A stretch of DNA of 64,000 nt from Legionella wadsworthii DSM 21896 = ATCC 33877 (GTDB lineage Bacteria; Pseudomonadota; Gammaproteobacteria; Legionellales; Legionellaceae): NCBI RefSeq assembly GCF_000701265.1, contig NZ_KL370761.1, positions 289,408 to 353,407 on the forward strand. The letters run 5' to 3'. The notes beneath the pieces are model-generated. The model saw nothing but the letters and a program-made list of their open reading frames with translations, was not told where the DNA came from and ran no database searches. A program made the position numbers and the translations under genes. This document shows positions 35,269 to 44,579 of the stretch, one piece after another (position 1 is the stretch's first letter; each line of letters opens with the position of its first letter).

Positions 35269-37902
35269 CTAAGCGTGCGAGCCAAAAGACAGCGGCGAAA
35301 GGACTTCCTTTCTTCTGTCAATGAGTTCTTCTGCTTTGAGAATAATAGGATTATGCCGGGAATCACTTCCTGGATAATTTGATTCACAGAACGCTTTATA
35401 CTTGTCCAGTTCTTTTTCTCTCATATAAAGTTCGAATTCTTTGTAAAAAGCTCTTCCCGCCACTTCACCAAGAATTTCAATAAATTGTTCATACAAACCT
35501 GTTTTTGGATTACTGTAAAAGCAAATATCCATAAATTTTTTTTGATAGATGGATGAAAATTGAAATGTGTCATCCACCAACTCGGGTATTTGCCTAAAGA
35601 GAATATCCATGCCTTGAGATTGAGATGCATTTTTAGCCTGATTTAAAAGCTCTATCACTTCTTCACGCTTTTCCCTGGGAACAGTAAGTGAGCGGATGGC
35701 TGCAAATTTCTTGTTTTCGGCATTTAAAAAAGGGGCACCACCGACCCGTGCGCCTCGTTCAGCTAATAAAAGTTTCATATTTCCATCTGTTAAATTCTTT
35801 AAAGTAGCAAGAATCCCATGACCTTTAAATCCGGTAGCTTGAAAAGCCATCCCATCCCTGTCCAGTTGATCTAAAATGCTCTCTACTTCCGTATTGAGCT
35901 CAAGTTTTTTCAAAGCCGTGAATAAAAGCTTAAACTGAGCCGCATGTTCTGGGTGTTTCTCCTCGATGAACTTCTTTAAATAGCCATTTAGCACTGCTAA
36001 CCCTTCATCAAAAAGCCCTGAGCCAAATTGGACATCTGCACCTGGAAATTTCAAAACCTCATTTAACTTTTGTCCGCCAAATATAAAATATAGCCTGCGC
36101 CGATAAAGGTATTCTTTATAATTCAGATTATAGGCTTCAAAAAATGTTTTGAGAGTCTCGTGTGGAAATGTATTCAAGTGTGCAATAGTAAGCACGGATT
36201 GCTCTTTATTATTTTTGGCCAGTACATCAGCACCCGCTCCCAATAGTAGGGGTATTGCCTCAGCATTCTGGGTAGCAACCGCTATTAATAATGGCGTATT
36301 ACCCTCATGATCCCTCGCCTCAAGTAACTGTTTCTTTTGCTGAGGATTCAAGGCGACCAATTGAAGGAGTTTTTTGACTTCATAATTTTGTTTGTAGCGA
36401 ATGGCTGTGTGTAATGGGATTTCTTCTTTATTATTCTTTGTAAATATTAAATTTGGACTATGAGCATGAATATAACTCATCGCTTCGCCATAATTCCCTT
36501 GAGCAATGAGCAGGTGCAGCGCAGTATTGCCGTCACTGTCCTGCTCCTCCAAGCTTGCTCCACTTTGGTGTAAAAAGGTGACAATTGTTTCAGAGTTCAT
36601 CTCAGCAGCAACCAACAAAGGAGTTTTTCCTTTACTGTTATGATCATGGATGGAGAAATAGCCCTTTTCTATCAGATGCATCACAAGTAAAGATCGTTGC
36701 GTTTTGATTGCTACGAACAATAAATTATCTCCATCTTTATCGGTAGCTTGAATAAGATCAGGTTCGATGCCTAAAAAATACTCGATTAATTGTGTCTTAC
36801 CTAACCTTGCTGCGAATAATATTGGAGTTAATTGGGATTCCGTTGTTGCTGCCAGGGATACGCCGTGTTCAACCAACCATCTTACACTATCTATATCACC
36901 TTTGATTATGGCTTTAAAAAGCGCCTCCTCTTTTGCATTCGTAGTGGTTTTTTTGAAAAGTAATTCTGCAATTTCAAATTGGGAACTCTCTAGAGCGTAT
37001 TGAAAAGCTGTGTTTCCATTTTTACTTTTTAGATCAGCTGGAACACCATGGTCTAATAAAAGGGACACACTGTCTTTATGTCCGTTTTGGGCAGCGAGCA
37101 TTAAGGCATTTTCACCTTTATCGTTGATTACCAAAAAGTCAGCGCCTGCTTCCTGTAGAAAATGAAGTGTTTCCATCTGTCCATTTTTTGCAGCAAAAAA
37201 AACAGCATTTTCATGATGTTTGTTTTTTTGATGAACATCACCACCCTTTTGAATCAAGTACTTTATAATCTGTAAATTACCTCGTGAAGCAGCAATCATC
37301 AGAGGGGTGTCACCATCATCAGTCACTTTTGTAGCATGCTCTTCGGGAAAAGCTTGAAGCGCTTCTAAATGATTATTAAAAGCAGCGAAATGTACACCGG
37401 ACCATCCGTCTTTACTTTGATAAAGGAGAATTTCTTCTTTATCTCTTGCTATTCTAAATAGAATCTCCAAAGCTTCAGTATCTCCCAAGGCACTTACAAA
37501 AAGGGCAATTTTACCAATCTTTTCTCGCCGGAAGCTTGCAGGGGATAAATGCGCCAACTTATCGTATTGTTTCGAGAGCACAACAGTAGCTATGGCTCCT
37601 AATTGAGAATCTGCCACCAATAATGGCAGTGCTTTATAAGAAGAGTAAAAATAACAACATTCTAAAGGAGTAAATCCGTTATTATTGGATGATTTTAAGA
37701 AAGGGTTTTCACTTTCTTCTGCTTTTTCAATCAGAACACTTAAGATTTCTGGTTGATCATAAATTGCGGCAAGATGTGCCAGGGTATTTCCATTCTCATC
37801 AGCCGAGAGAAACTCTTCCTCGTCCAAACTTGAAATGAGCTTTTTAAATTGATTCAAATTTCCTTGCTTTATAGCGGCCCTTAATGATTCAATTTTATTC
37901 AT
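35269..37902 (-). CDS. Large ankyrin-repeat protein with unrecognised C-terminal domain
   Basis: A soluble protein of 877 residues from the ATG at 37902 (a GTG at 37914 is the alternative). Residues ~15-625 hold more than a dozen ankyrin repeats, for example GNTLAHLAAIYDQPEI, GDTPLMIAASRGNLQII, GENALMLAAQNGHKDSV, GNTALHLLIAQGNY, GNTPLLIAVATQNAEAI. The last ~250 residues have no repeats; GFKGHGILATLKNLTDGNMKLLLAERG may be part of a separate fold. Many Legionella ankyrin proteins are Dot/Icm effectors and the end is Lys/Glu-rich, so this is a candidate. Its 3' end is 7 bases from the recQ end. Confidence 0.85.
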   Translation of the reverse strand: MNKIESLRAAIKQGNLNQFKKLISSLDEEEFLSADENGNTLAHLAAIYDQPEILSVLIEKAEESENPFLKSSNNNGFTPLECCYFYSSYKALPLLVADSQLGAIATVVLSKQYDKLAHLSPASFRREKIGKIALFVSALGDTEALEILFRIARDKEEILLYQSKDGWSGVHFAAFNNHLEALQAFPEEHATKVTDDGDTPLMIAASRGNLQIIKYLIQKGGDVHQKNKHHENAVFFAAKNGQMETLHFLQEAGADFLVINDKGENALMLAAQNGHKDSVSLLLDHGVPADLKSKNGNTAFQYALESSQFEIAELLFKKTTTNAKEEALFKAIIKGDIDSVRWLVEHGVSLAATTESQLTPILFAARLGKTQLIEYFLGIEPDLIQATDKDGDNLLFVAIKTQRSLLVMHLIEKGYFSIHDHNSKGKTPLLVAAEMNSETIVTFLHQSGASLEEQDSDGNTALHLLIAQGNYGEAMSYIHAHSPNLIFTKNNKEEIPLHTAIRYKQNYEVKKLLQLVALNPQQKKQLLEARDHEGNTPLLIAVATQNAEAIPLLLGAGADVLAKNNKEQSVLTIAHLNTFPHETLKTFFEAYNLNYKEYLYRRRLYFIFGGQKLNEVLKFPGADVQFGSGLFDEGLAVLNGYLKKFIEEKHPEHAAQFKLLFTALKKLELNTEVESILDQLDRDGMAFQATGFKGHGILATLKNLTDGNMKLLLAERGARVGGAPFLNAENKKFAAIRSLTVPREKREEVIELLNQAKNASQSQGMDILFRQIPELVDDTFQFSSIYQKKFMDICFYSNPKTGLYEQFIEILGEVAGRAFYKEFELYMREKELDKYKAFCESNYPGSDSRHNPIILKAEELIDRRKEVLSPLSFGSHA

Positions 37903-38095
37903 TCGATATACCACGACATCATTCTGTTAAATCAAAGTATAGTTTATATCCAGAAGGTGCGATGATGGGATGTCAATACTCAATGTGTTTATTTTATGAA
38001 AGATAAAGATAATCTGCAGAGCCAATTAATAGAATACATTTGAGAGTAATTAATATACACTATGAGTCCATTAAACCCATTTTACTTGTTGATCT

Positions 38096-38815
38096 ATGTC
38101 GTTTTCACTACTGCCCTTAACTAAATTTGACAAATCTTCGATAAAGAAGACCCTTCTCAGTTCACCCCTCATGTTTTTGTTGGGGCTTCTTTGTGTTATC
38201 TTTTTCTTACTGCAAACATTTACCATTTTCGTGGCCACTTTAAGTGGATCTTTACTTTCTTTATATTTACTTCAAATAAAGGTTCAAAGTCAGAAAAACC
38301 TTGAGAATATGAATTCGTTGTTTCGACTCAAAAAGTGGATTTCTCTTGTTATAAATTGTAATGAACAATTTCAGAAGCACCGCAGCGAACAATCAGTTAA
38401 AGCCACTCTTCCCTGGGAGGTTTTCATTGGGTTCTATCATTTTAAAACACTTCCTTCTTTCAATGTAAAAGATATCAACTTTTTATTAAGTACAGATGGG
38501 AAAATGACGCAGTTATATGATGCGATTGTAGCATTTCAATCTCACCTGGTTATCCTATCGAACGCACTTAACGAGCTACAAAAACATCACACCCTCTATT
38601 TAGAAAAAATGAATCATTGGGAATCTAAAATAAAAACAATGAAAGCAATAAGAGAGATGAATAGTTCCGACTCCAAAATTTTGCGGGAGAAAATAGGCGA
38701 TAATCTTTTTCAGCAACTTATTTTTTTAAAAAACTTATGCAATGAAAAGAGTGATTGTTTAAATATTGCAGGACCCGATTTATTCAGTTTATTAGAATAT
38801 TTTGAGATTAGATAA
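38096..38815 (+). CDS. Unassigned membrane-anchored coiled-coil protein
   Basis: A 239-residue protein. Residues ~22-62 are hydrophobic (two closely spaced helices, FLLGLLCVIFFLLQTFTIF), and ~65-235 are charged and helical with probable coiled coil (NALNELQKHHTLYLEKMNHW, KIKTMKAIREMNSS). It is divergent from the ankyrin gene and lies directly before the repeat cluster. No ribosome site of good quality is visible; no family recognised. Confidence 0.55.
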   Translation: MSFSLLPLTKFDKSSIKKTLLSSPLMFLLGLLCVIFFLLQTFTIFVATLSGSLLSLYLLQIKVQSQKNLENMNSLFRLKKWISLVINCNEQFQKHRSEQSVKATLPWEVFIGFYHFKTLPSFNVKDINFLLSTDGKMTQLYDAIVAFQSHLVILSNALNELQKHHTLYLEKMNHWESKIKTMKAIREMNSSDSKILREKIGDNLFQQLIFLKNLCNEKSDCLNIAGPDLFSLLEYFEIR

Positions 38816-38819
38816 CCGC

Positions 38820-39525
38820 AAATACTTGACATTTCCCTGGATGCCGCGAACAAGTCGCGGCACGTGGAGGAATGGGTATTCTAAGGCGGGAAATACAAGT
38901 CTTTCTATTTTAAAAAGCTATTTTTCCCCATTTCTCCTTACTACCCTCGTGACTTTTTATAACACCAACCGGCGAAGTAACATTCTAACAGAGCAACAAA
39001 TCATTTTTTCATTGTCCATTGCATCTCACCTATGTGCCTCGACTGTATAGGAACCAACGGTGAAATAAAATTGTAAAAGAGCAAATAATCTTTTTTTCAT
39101 AGCTCATTGCCCCTCGTCTACGTGCCGCGACTTGTTCGCGGCATCCAAGCAGCTCGTCATTTAAACAAAGATGTTATAAGTAAAGACAGTTGTCACATTG
39201 CCATTCCCTTGATGTCGCGAACAAGTCGCGGGACACGTAGATGTAGGGGTATTCTAAGGGAAGAAATAGAAATCATACATTTAGATGGCTCCTACCTTAT
39301 CCACTCTCAGAATTACCCGTCGCGACTTGTATTTGAAACCAATGGTGAAATAAAATTATAACAGAGCAAACAAACATTTTTTTATTGCATATTGGCACCT
39401 CACCTACGTGCCGCGACTTGTATTTAAAACCACCTGCAACATAAAATTATAAAAGAGCAGAAAATTATTTTTTCATCGACGTGCCGCGACTTGTTCGCGG
39501 CATCCAAGCAGCTCACCATTAAAAA
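38820..39525. repeat. Cluster of palindrome-bearing repeats (two module types)
   Basis: About 700 bases are built from two modules. Type B occurs four times (near 38969, 39059, 39343, 39431) at a spacing of 86-100 bases: GGTGAAATAAAATT..AAAAGAGCAAA, a T-run, then the palindrome GCCGCGACTTGTTCGCGGC or a decayed form. Type A occurs twice (near 38820 and 39197), with the palindrome in the reverse sense (GCCGCGAACAAGTCGCGGC) followed by GGTATTCTAAGG. Intact palindromes lie at 38843-38861, 39124-39142 and 39483-39501, with decayed ones near 39213, 39318 and 39409. It is a REP/BIME-like or MITE-like array; reading frames inside it are products of the repeats. Confidence 0.8.
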
Positions 39526-39530
39526 ACGTG

Positions 39531-40649
39531 TTAGTTATTCAAAATAAGATTTGTTTCATCCTTGTCAATGGTGTTTCTTATACCACAACAGTCACAGTAA
39601 CTTAATAACGAATACTTTAATTTAGAGCAATTTGGACACGTATCAAATAATCTGACACCGCAGTTTGGGCAAGTATAAGAATCGACCTCATTGAGGTAAT
39701 GGTAATCGTTCGTTGAAGTATTATATTTATTATTGGCCATAAACAATTTGGAAATACTTGGTTTAATAGCACACTGGCATATAGGACATTCCATTTTTTG
39801 ATAAGCTTCCCGATATTGTTTTTGCAGCCAGTTTGGTTTTGGAGCAGCCAGCATGCGTAACTTTGAAATCAGTACCGCAGTGGTGATGTAGATTAAAGCC
39901 AAAATCAATAGATATTTAAATAGATAGGATGGAAAATACTGATGCATGACCACTGATATCTTAAAGAAAACAGCGATTCCAGCTGCCATAATCATGGGTT
40001 TATAGAGTGTATGTCTGTAAGATTTGAACAAATATGCACATAGAAGCAGTAAGGGTATTAATACCAGTAATTGCAACCCAGCCATAGCCCAGTTGTGTTT
40101 GACCCATTCAGAATTATATTCCTTATTGGCTTGTTCATTTTGTTTTGCAAGGTGGGCATCAATTTCCTTTACTTTGTTTTGGATTTGTTGAACCTCCAAA
40201 TTATCTTTGGTTATTGTACTATTTAATGCCTGGAATTGTTTTTGATAATCCAAATACAATGTAGTGACATTCTGTAAATTATTTTGCGATTCAGCAGAAA
40301 ATGCCACACCCTTTTCAATGCTGGCTTTCTGTAAATCTAATAGCTGGTTCATTGTATCTCGATAACTATTAATGCTCGTTTGTAAAATATTTTGCTGCTG
40401 ATGCAATTCGTCAATGGTGCTCGTACTTTTTTCAAGTTGCCTGTTATAGTTCTCTTTTTGCTTTACCAATACCGGATCTTGGTATTTCTTTTGAATTTCA
40501 GTTATATCGGGGCCAGGCTGATTACTGATGTCATCCATGAGAAAGCCGATGAACCAGTATATCAATAAAGCCAATATTACATTGAGCATCATCACTAAAA
40601 TGCGATATCCCTTCGGTCCTTTTTTTTCGACAGCCTTCTCCACAGTCAT
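39531..40649 (-). CDS. Membrane protein with coiled coil and C-terminal zinc ribbons
   Basis: The 372-residue protein has an N-terminal helix (about 15-38), a long coiled coil (about 55-175, rich in Gln, Asn, Lys), three hydrophobic segments (about 183-270) and a C-terminal Cys-rich region. The Cys pairs CPICQC, CPNCG, CPNCS and YCDCCG can hold two zinc ions, as in zinc-ribbon domains. The layout suggests a membrane scaffold or sensor with a cytoplasmic metal-binding tail. I do not recognise the family; its stop is adjacent to the repeat cluster. Confidence 0.6.
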   Translation of the reverse strand: MTVEKAVEKKGPKGYRILVMMLNVILALLIYWFIGFLMDDISNQPGPDITEIQKKYQDPVLVKQKENYNRQLEKSTSTIDELHQQQNILQTSINSYRDTMNQLLDLQKASIEKGVAFSAESQNNLQNVTTLYLDYQKQFQALNSTITKDNLEVQQIQNKVKEIDAHLAKQNEQANKEYNSEWVKHNWAMAGLQLLVLIPLLLLCAYLFKSYRHTLYKPMIMAAGIAVFFKISVVMHQYFPSYLFKYLLILALIYITTAVLISKLRMLAAPKPNWLQKQYREAYQKMECPICQCAIKPSISKLFMANNKYNTSTNDYHYLNEVDSYTCPNCGVRLFDTCPNCSKLKYSLLSYCDCCGIRNTIDKDETNLILNN

Positions 40650-41058
40650 GATTATTATTTATTGATTTATTCTCATAAAATCATAGCATATTTAAAAAAA
40701 AGGAATTTTTTTTCTGACAAAAAAATGCCCGGCTAAAGATTGGTCATTTTGGTGGGGTGTCGATGCCCTCATCAAATGTGGATTTTTGGGAACAAGATTC
40801 ACTGCTGCAATATACATAGGAATTAGTTTTTTTGAGCTCCACCTATACTTCTACAAATAGCTTATTAATACGATGACCTCTTTTATCCATATATCCACAC
40901 CTATTTATCCAAGAGAACCAGACGCCAAACAGCAAAGAAAATGCGTGAACCAGATAACTACTTTTCCATAACAGTTTGATAGACTAATTGTTCACTGATG
41001 AAGACAAACAGATCTTGAATGCTTCTAATGAAAAGATTCATTAAAAAATGAGTAAATA
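40650..41058. other. 409-base divergent intergenic region
   Basis: This gap lies between the zinc-ribbon membrane protein and proB, which are transcribed away from each other. It must hold both promoters. I see runs of A and T but no convincing paired promoter boxes, RNA structure or proline-related leader peptide. Confidence 0.35.
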
Positions 41059-42126
41059 ATGAAAATTGTTATTAAAGTTGGAACTCAGAGTATCTTAGCA
41101 ACGGATGGTACTCCTTTTGAGCCAATTATGCTTTCCTTAGTGGAGCAGATTGTCACTCTTCAGAAAGGAAATCATCATGTTGTATTGGTTAGCTCTGGTG
41201 CCGTTGCATCAGGGCGGAAAATAGCTACTCAATTTCTTGGCCGCCAATATGGTTGTTCGATAGGGGAAAAGCAAGTTCTTGCCTCATTGGGACAATATGA
41301 ATTAATGCATGTATATGCATCCATGTTAAAAAAACATCATATGTTTGCGTCTCAATTATTGCTCACAAAACAGGATTTCCAAACGAGACACCATTATTTA
41401 AATATATCAAGATTGCTTCATGAAATTATAGGCCAGAAAAATATCCTACCTATAATCAATGAAAATGACAGTGTTGCCATTGAAGAACTGATGTTTACGG
41501 ACAACGATGAGCTATCAGGACTTATCGCAGCAATGATCAATGCGGATAAATTGATTATCTTGAGTAATGTTGAAGGCGTTTATACAAAGCATCCAAATGA
41601 AACTGGATCCGAATTGGTTCCAATTATCAGCCCTACCCATAATTGGCCTGAAGTTTCTTCTGTAAAAAGTCTTCATGGCAGAGGTGGAATGATTAGTAAA
41701 CTTGGAACAGCTCGTAAAATGTCTCACCTTGGGATAACAACTCATATAGCGAGCATCAATCAACCTTCTGTGATTCTGCGTATTCTCAACGAGGAAAATC
41801 CAGGTACCACTATTCTGCCGACTAGAAAAAAATCCAATATCAAAAGGTGGATTGCTTATAATGAAAAAAAGTCTGGCTCAATTACAATAAATACCCGTTT
41901 GGTAGATATTATAAAAGAAAATAAAAGGGTTATAAGCATTCTACCCGTGGGAATCGAAAAATTCACAGGTACTTTTAAACGAGGTGATTTGATAGAAATA
42001 CTTACGCCCAATAATGAAAAAATAGGGATTGGTCTTGCTAAATATGATTCTGTGAAATTAAATGAGTATTTAGGACAATCTGGAAAACCTGAATTTATTC
42101 ATTATGATCATTTACATATTTTTTAG
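41059..42126 (+). CDS. proB: Glutamate 5-kinase
   Basis: ProB phosphorylates glutamate as the first step to proline and is normally inhibited by proline. The 355 residues include the amino-acid-kinase segments IVIKVGTQSIL, VLVSSGAVASGRK, LPIINENDSVA, FTDNDELSGLIA, LIILSNVEGVYT and LHGRGGMISKLGTARKMSHLGI. The last ~90 residues fit a PUA domain. It is followed 8 bases later by proA, so the pair forms a proline operon. Confidence 0.94.
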   Translation: MKIVIKVGTQSILATDGTPFEPIMLSLVEQIVTLQKGNHHVVLVSSGAVASGRKIATQFLGRQYGCSIGEKQVLASLGQYELMHVYASMLKKHHMFASQLLLTKQDFQTRHHYLNISRLLHEIIGQKNILPIINENDSVAIEELMFTDNDELSGLIAAMINADKLIILSNVEGVYTKHPNETGSELVPIISPTHNWPEVSSVKSLHGRGGMISKLGTARKMSHLGITTHIASINQPSVILRILNEENPGTTILPTRKKSNIKRWIAYNEKKSGSITINTRLVDIIKENKRVISILPVGIEKFTGTFKRGDLIEILTPNNEKIGIGLAKYDSVKLNEYLGQSGKPEFIHYDHLHIF

Positions 42127-42134
42127 AGACATAC

Positions 42135-43388
42135 ATGATTGCAGAAATTACAGATCAACTTAAAGCGACAAAAAAATCCAGTCTTAGCTTAAGATCTATG
42201 GATGAAGGGAAGCAGAATCAAATATTAATGGATCTTGCAAGCCTGATACGGAATTCCGTTCAGGAGATCATGAACGAAAATAAAAAAGATTTAGTGTTGA
42301 TGGATAAAGAAGATCCGAAATATGACAGGCTGCTCTTAACTAAAGAACGGATTGAAGCAATGGCGGCTGATGTTGAAACTGTAGCGGCCTTACCTTATTC
42401 AATGAAAAAAATTTTAGAGCAAAGAAAACTCCCCAATGGATTAATCATTCAGAAGGTTTCTGTACCTTTAGGTGTCATAGCGATTATTTATGAATCGCGC
42501 CCCAATGTCACTTTAGATGCTTTTACTTTATGCTTCAAAACAGGAAACGCGTGTGTTTTGAAGGGAGGCAAAGAGGCTTATTCTACTAATCTGTTTTTAG
42601 TGTCATTGATCCATCGATTACTCCAGCAACACGGTATCAATGAGTCCATTATTTATTTATTACCATTAGGGAAAGAAGCGGTATATACGCTCTTGAAAGC
42701 CAATCATTTCCTTGATGTTTGTATTCCTAGAGGAAGCCAATCACTAATCAATTTTGTTCGTGAAAATACAACAATACCGTTTATTGAAACAGGTGCTGGT
42801 ATCGTTCATATTTATTTTGATGAAAGCGGTGATAAGCAGAAAGGCCGCGTCATTATAGAGAATGCCAAAACAAGAAGAGTCAGTGTTTGCAATGCCCTCG
42901 ATATATTAGTAATTCATAAAGCTCGATTGAATGATTTACCATTTATCATAGAACGGCTTGCTGAAAAACATGTTGAAATTTTTGCAGACAGACCCAGTTA
43001 CCAGGCAATTAAATCTTTTTATCCTAAAAATTTATTAAGAAAAGCAACATCTAGTGATTTTTGCCAAGAATTCTTATCTTATAAAATGGCAATCAAAACG
43101 GTAAACGCATTAGAAGAAGCGGTGACTCACATTATGGAACACAGTTCCGGGCATAGCGAGGCGATCATCGCTGAAGATCAGGCGAGCATTCATTATTTTC
43201 TAGATCATATTGATTCTGCAGCGGTTTATGTCAATGCGTCTACCGCTTTTACTGATGGCGCACAATTTGGAATGGGTGCTGAGATAGGAATTAGTACTCA
43301 GAAATTGCATGCCCGTGGCCCTATGTCATTAGATGCTTTATCAAGTTATAAGTGGGTTGTTTTGGGTGAAGGCCATATTAGACCTTAA
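42135..43388 (+). CDS. proA: Gamma-glutamyl phosphate reductase
   Basis: ProA reduces glutamyl phosphate to the semialdehyde with NADPH. This 417-residue protein has PLGVIAIIYESRPNVTLDAF, NACVLKGGKEAYSTN, ETGAGIVHIYFDE, RVSVCNALDIL (the catalytic Cys) and FTDGAQFGMGAEIGISTQKLHARGP, all hallmarks of the family. It acts with the ProB just upstream; proC lies about 9 kb away at 52579. Confidence 0.97.
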   Translation: MIAEITDQLKATKKSSLSLRSMDEGKQNQILMDLASLIRNSVQEIMNENKKDLVLMDKEDPKYDRLLLTKERIEAMAADVETVAALPYSMKKILEQRKLPNGLIIQKVSVPLGVIAIIYESRPNVTLDAFTLCFKTGNACVLKGGKEAYSTNLFLVSLIHRLLQQHGINESIIYLLPLGKEAVYTLLKANHFLDVCIPRGSQSLINFVRENTTIPFIETGAGIVHIYFDESGDKQKGRVIIENAKTRRVSVCNALDILVIHKARLNDLPFIIERLAEKHVEIFADRPSYQAIKSFYPKNLLRKATSSDFCQEFLSYKMAIKTVNALEEAVTHIMEHSSGHSEAIIAEDQASIHYFLDHIDSAAVYVNASTAFTDGAQFGMGAEIGISTQKLHARGPMSLDALSSYKWVVLGEGHIRP

Positions 43389-43546
43389 CTTGTTAAACTA
43401 ATTCAACTTAAACAGCACAATTCAAAAGAGGCCATAGAAATCGGTTCTTTTTTATCTTTTTTTCAGTTTTTTCTAAATTTAGAAAGTTAGATTTTTGAAC
43501 AATTTAATCCATAATTAAATAATACTTTAAAATAGCAGGATATAAT

Positions 43547-44527
43547 ATGCCAGAACTAAGTGAAGTATTATTTTGTGCACAAAATGCAAAAAACCATGCG
43601 CGCAAAAAAGTTTTAAAAGGAACAACACATGAGGATGGCGTGGCTAACTCTAGTGGTTCCTCTGATATAGATCAACGTAGTGCTTTACTTGAGGCAGTTA
43701 TCGCCATGAGGGAAGTTATCTCTGAACAAGCACATCATCCTAACCCTCTGGAAGCAAATGTTCCTGATTTAGCATGGTTAGAGATCAATATTGAAATTTC
43801 ATCCAAATTTACATTAGGTAACTGCTATGAATTCACCCTGCACGCGCTCGATTATATCTTAAATCGAGCGCCGCATATTGATGCAGAAGTGTTCAAAATC
43901 ATGAGGGGCGATCATTATTTTTTAGTTTTAAATCGCGATGAAAATAGTGACAAGAGGGACCCAAAAACTTGGGGGAAAAATGCCGTAATATGTGATCCAT
44001 GGCTCAATGCAGTCTATGCAGCAGGGGAATATCTTACTTATCTAGGTAAATATTATGATCCCGCTAAAGGGCATCAATTCACCATAGCGGAGGGAAACTT
44101 AAATATTGCTCATCTATGGGAGTTGAGAAAAGTAGAGAATCTAAAAAACAATTATTTGAAAGAAGTTCAAGGTTTGCTAGAAATAGTAGAAGATTATAAA
44201 AAAGCTTTAATTAAAGAAAAAAATTTGCTTGATAAATCAAAAATCCCTGTCCTTTCTATAAAAGTCGCTAAACTTGATAAACTCATTACAAAATTAAAAA
44301 ATATTAACTGCGATGAGTATACAGATGAGAGTAAAAGCTACCGAGTAGCGAGATCTGAATTATTAGTAGCGCTGGATTTGTTAAAACAAGAAGTCCAATA
44401 TAATTTTCAATTCACTGTAAGCGAGGCACAAACCTTAGGATTATTTGGTGGTTCAGCGAGTAAAAAATCTCATTTGCAAGAAATTGTGGAACATGCAGAT
44501 GCACGACTCAATGAGAGCACTCATTGA
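43547..44527 (+). CDS. Candidate papain/transglutaminase-fold enzyme (Cys-His-Asp), possible effector
   Basis: I do not recognise the gene, but three spaced motifs stand out in the 326 residues: GNCYEFT (Cys 93), GDHYFLVLN (His 123) and AVICDPW (Asp 150). 'GNCxE ... DHxFxxx ... xxDPW' is the order and style of the catalytic triad of papain-like and transglutaminase-like toxins and deamidases. Residues ~190-310 form a Lys/Glu-rich coiled coil. There is no signal peptide. AGGA lies 6 bases before the ATG. A protease, deamidase or acyltransferase role is possible. Export by Dot/Icm is inference. Confidence 0.6.
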   Translation: MPELSEVLFCAQNAKNHARKKVLKGTTHEDGVANSSGSSDIDQRSALLEAVIAMREVISEQAHHPNPLEANVPDLAWLEINIEISSKFTLGNCYEFTLHALDYILNRAPHIDAEVFKIMRGDHYFLVLNRDENSDKRDPKTWGKNAVICDPWLNAVYAAGEYLTYLGKYYDPAKGHQFTIAEGNLNIAHLWELRKVENLKNNYLKEVQGLLEIVEDYKKALIKEKNLLDKSKIPVLSIKVAKLDKLITKLKNINCDEYTDESKSYRVARSELLVALDLLKQEVQYNFQFTVSEAQTLGLFGGSASKKSHLQEIVEHADARLNESTH

Positions 44528-44579
44528 TTCCAAGGTCTGCAAATCTCCCATCAACGATATTGTCAACTTTTCCCAGCTT

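Noticed and set aside
38802-39361. Two short plus-strand reading frames inside the repeat cluster
   Set aside because: They are made of repeat units and share palindrome-coded residues; neither has a ribosome site or resembles a protein.
38820-39525. CRISPR array
   Set aside because: Spacing is ~90 bases, units are long and imperfect, and the palindromes occur in both senses. There are no unique spacers or cas genes.
43500-43546. PmrA-type site before the Cys-His-Asp gene
   Set aside because: Two TTAA boxes occur 11 bases apart, but the stretch is nearly all A/T and the flanks fit the consensus poorly.
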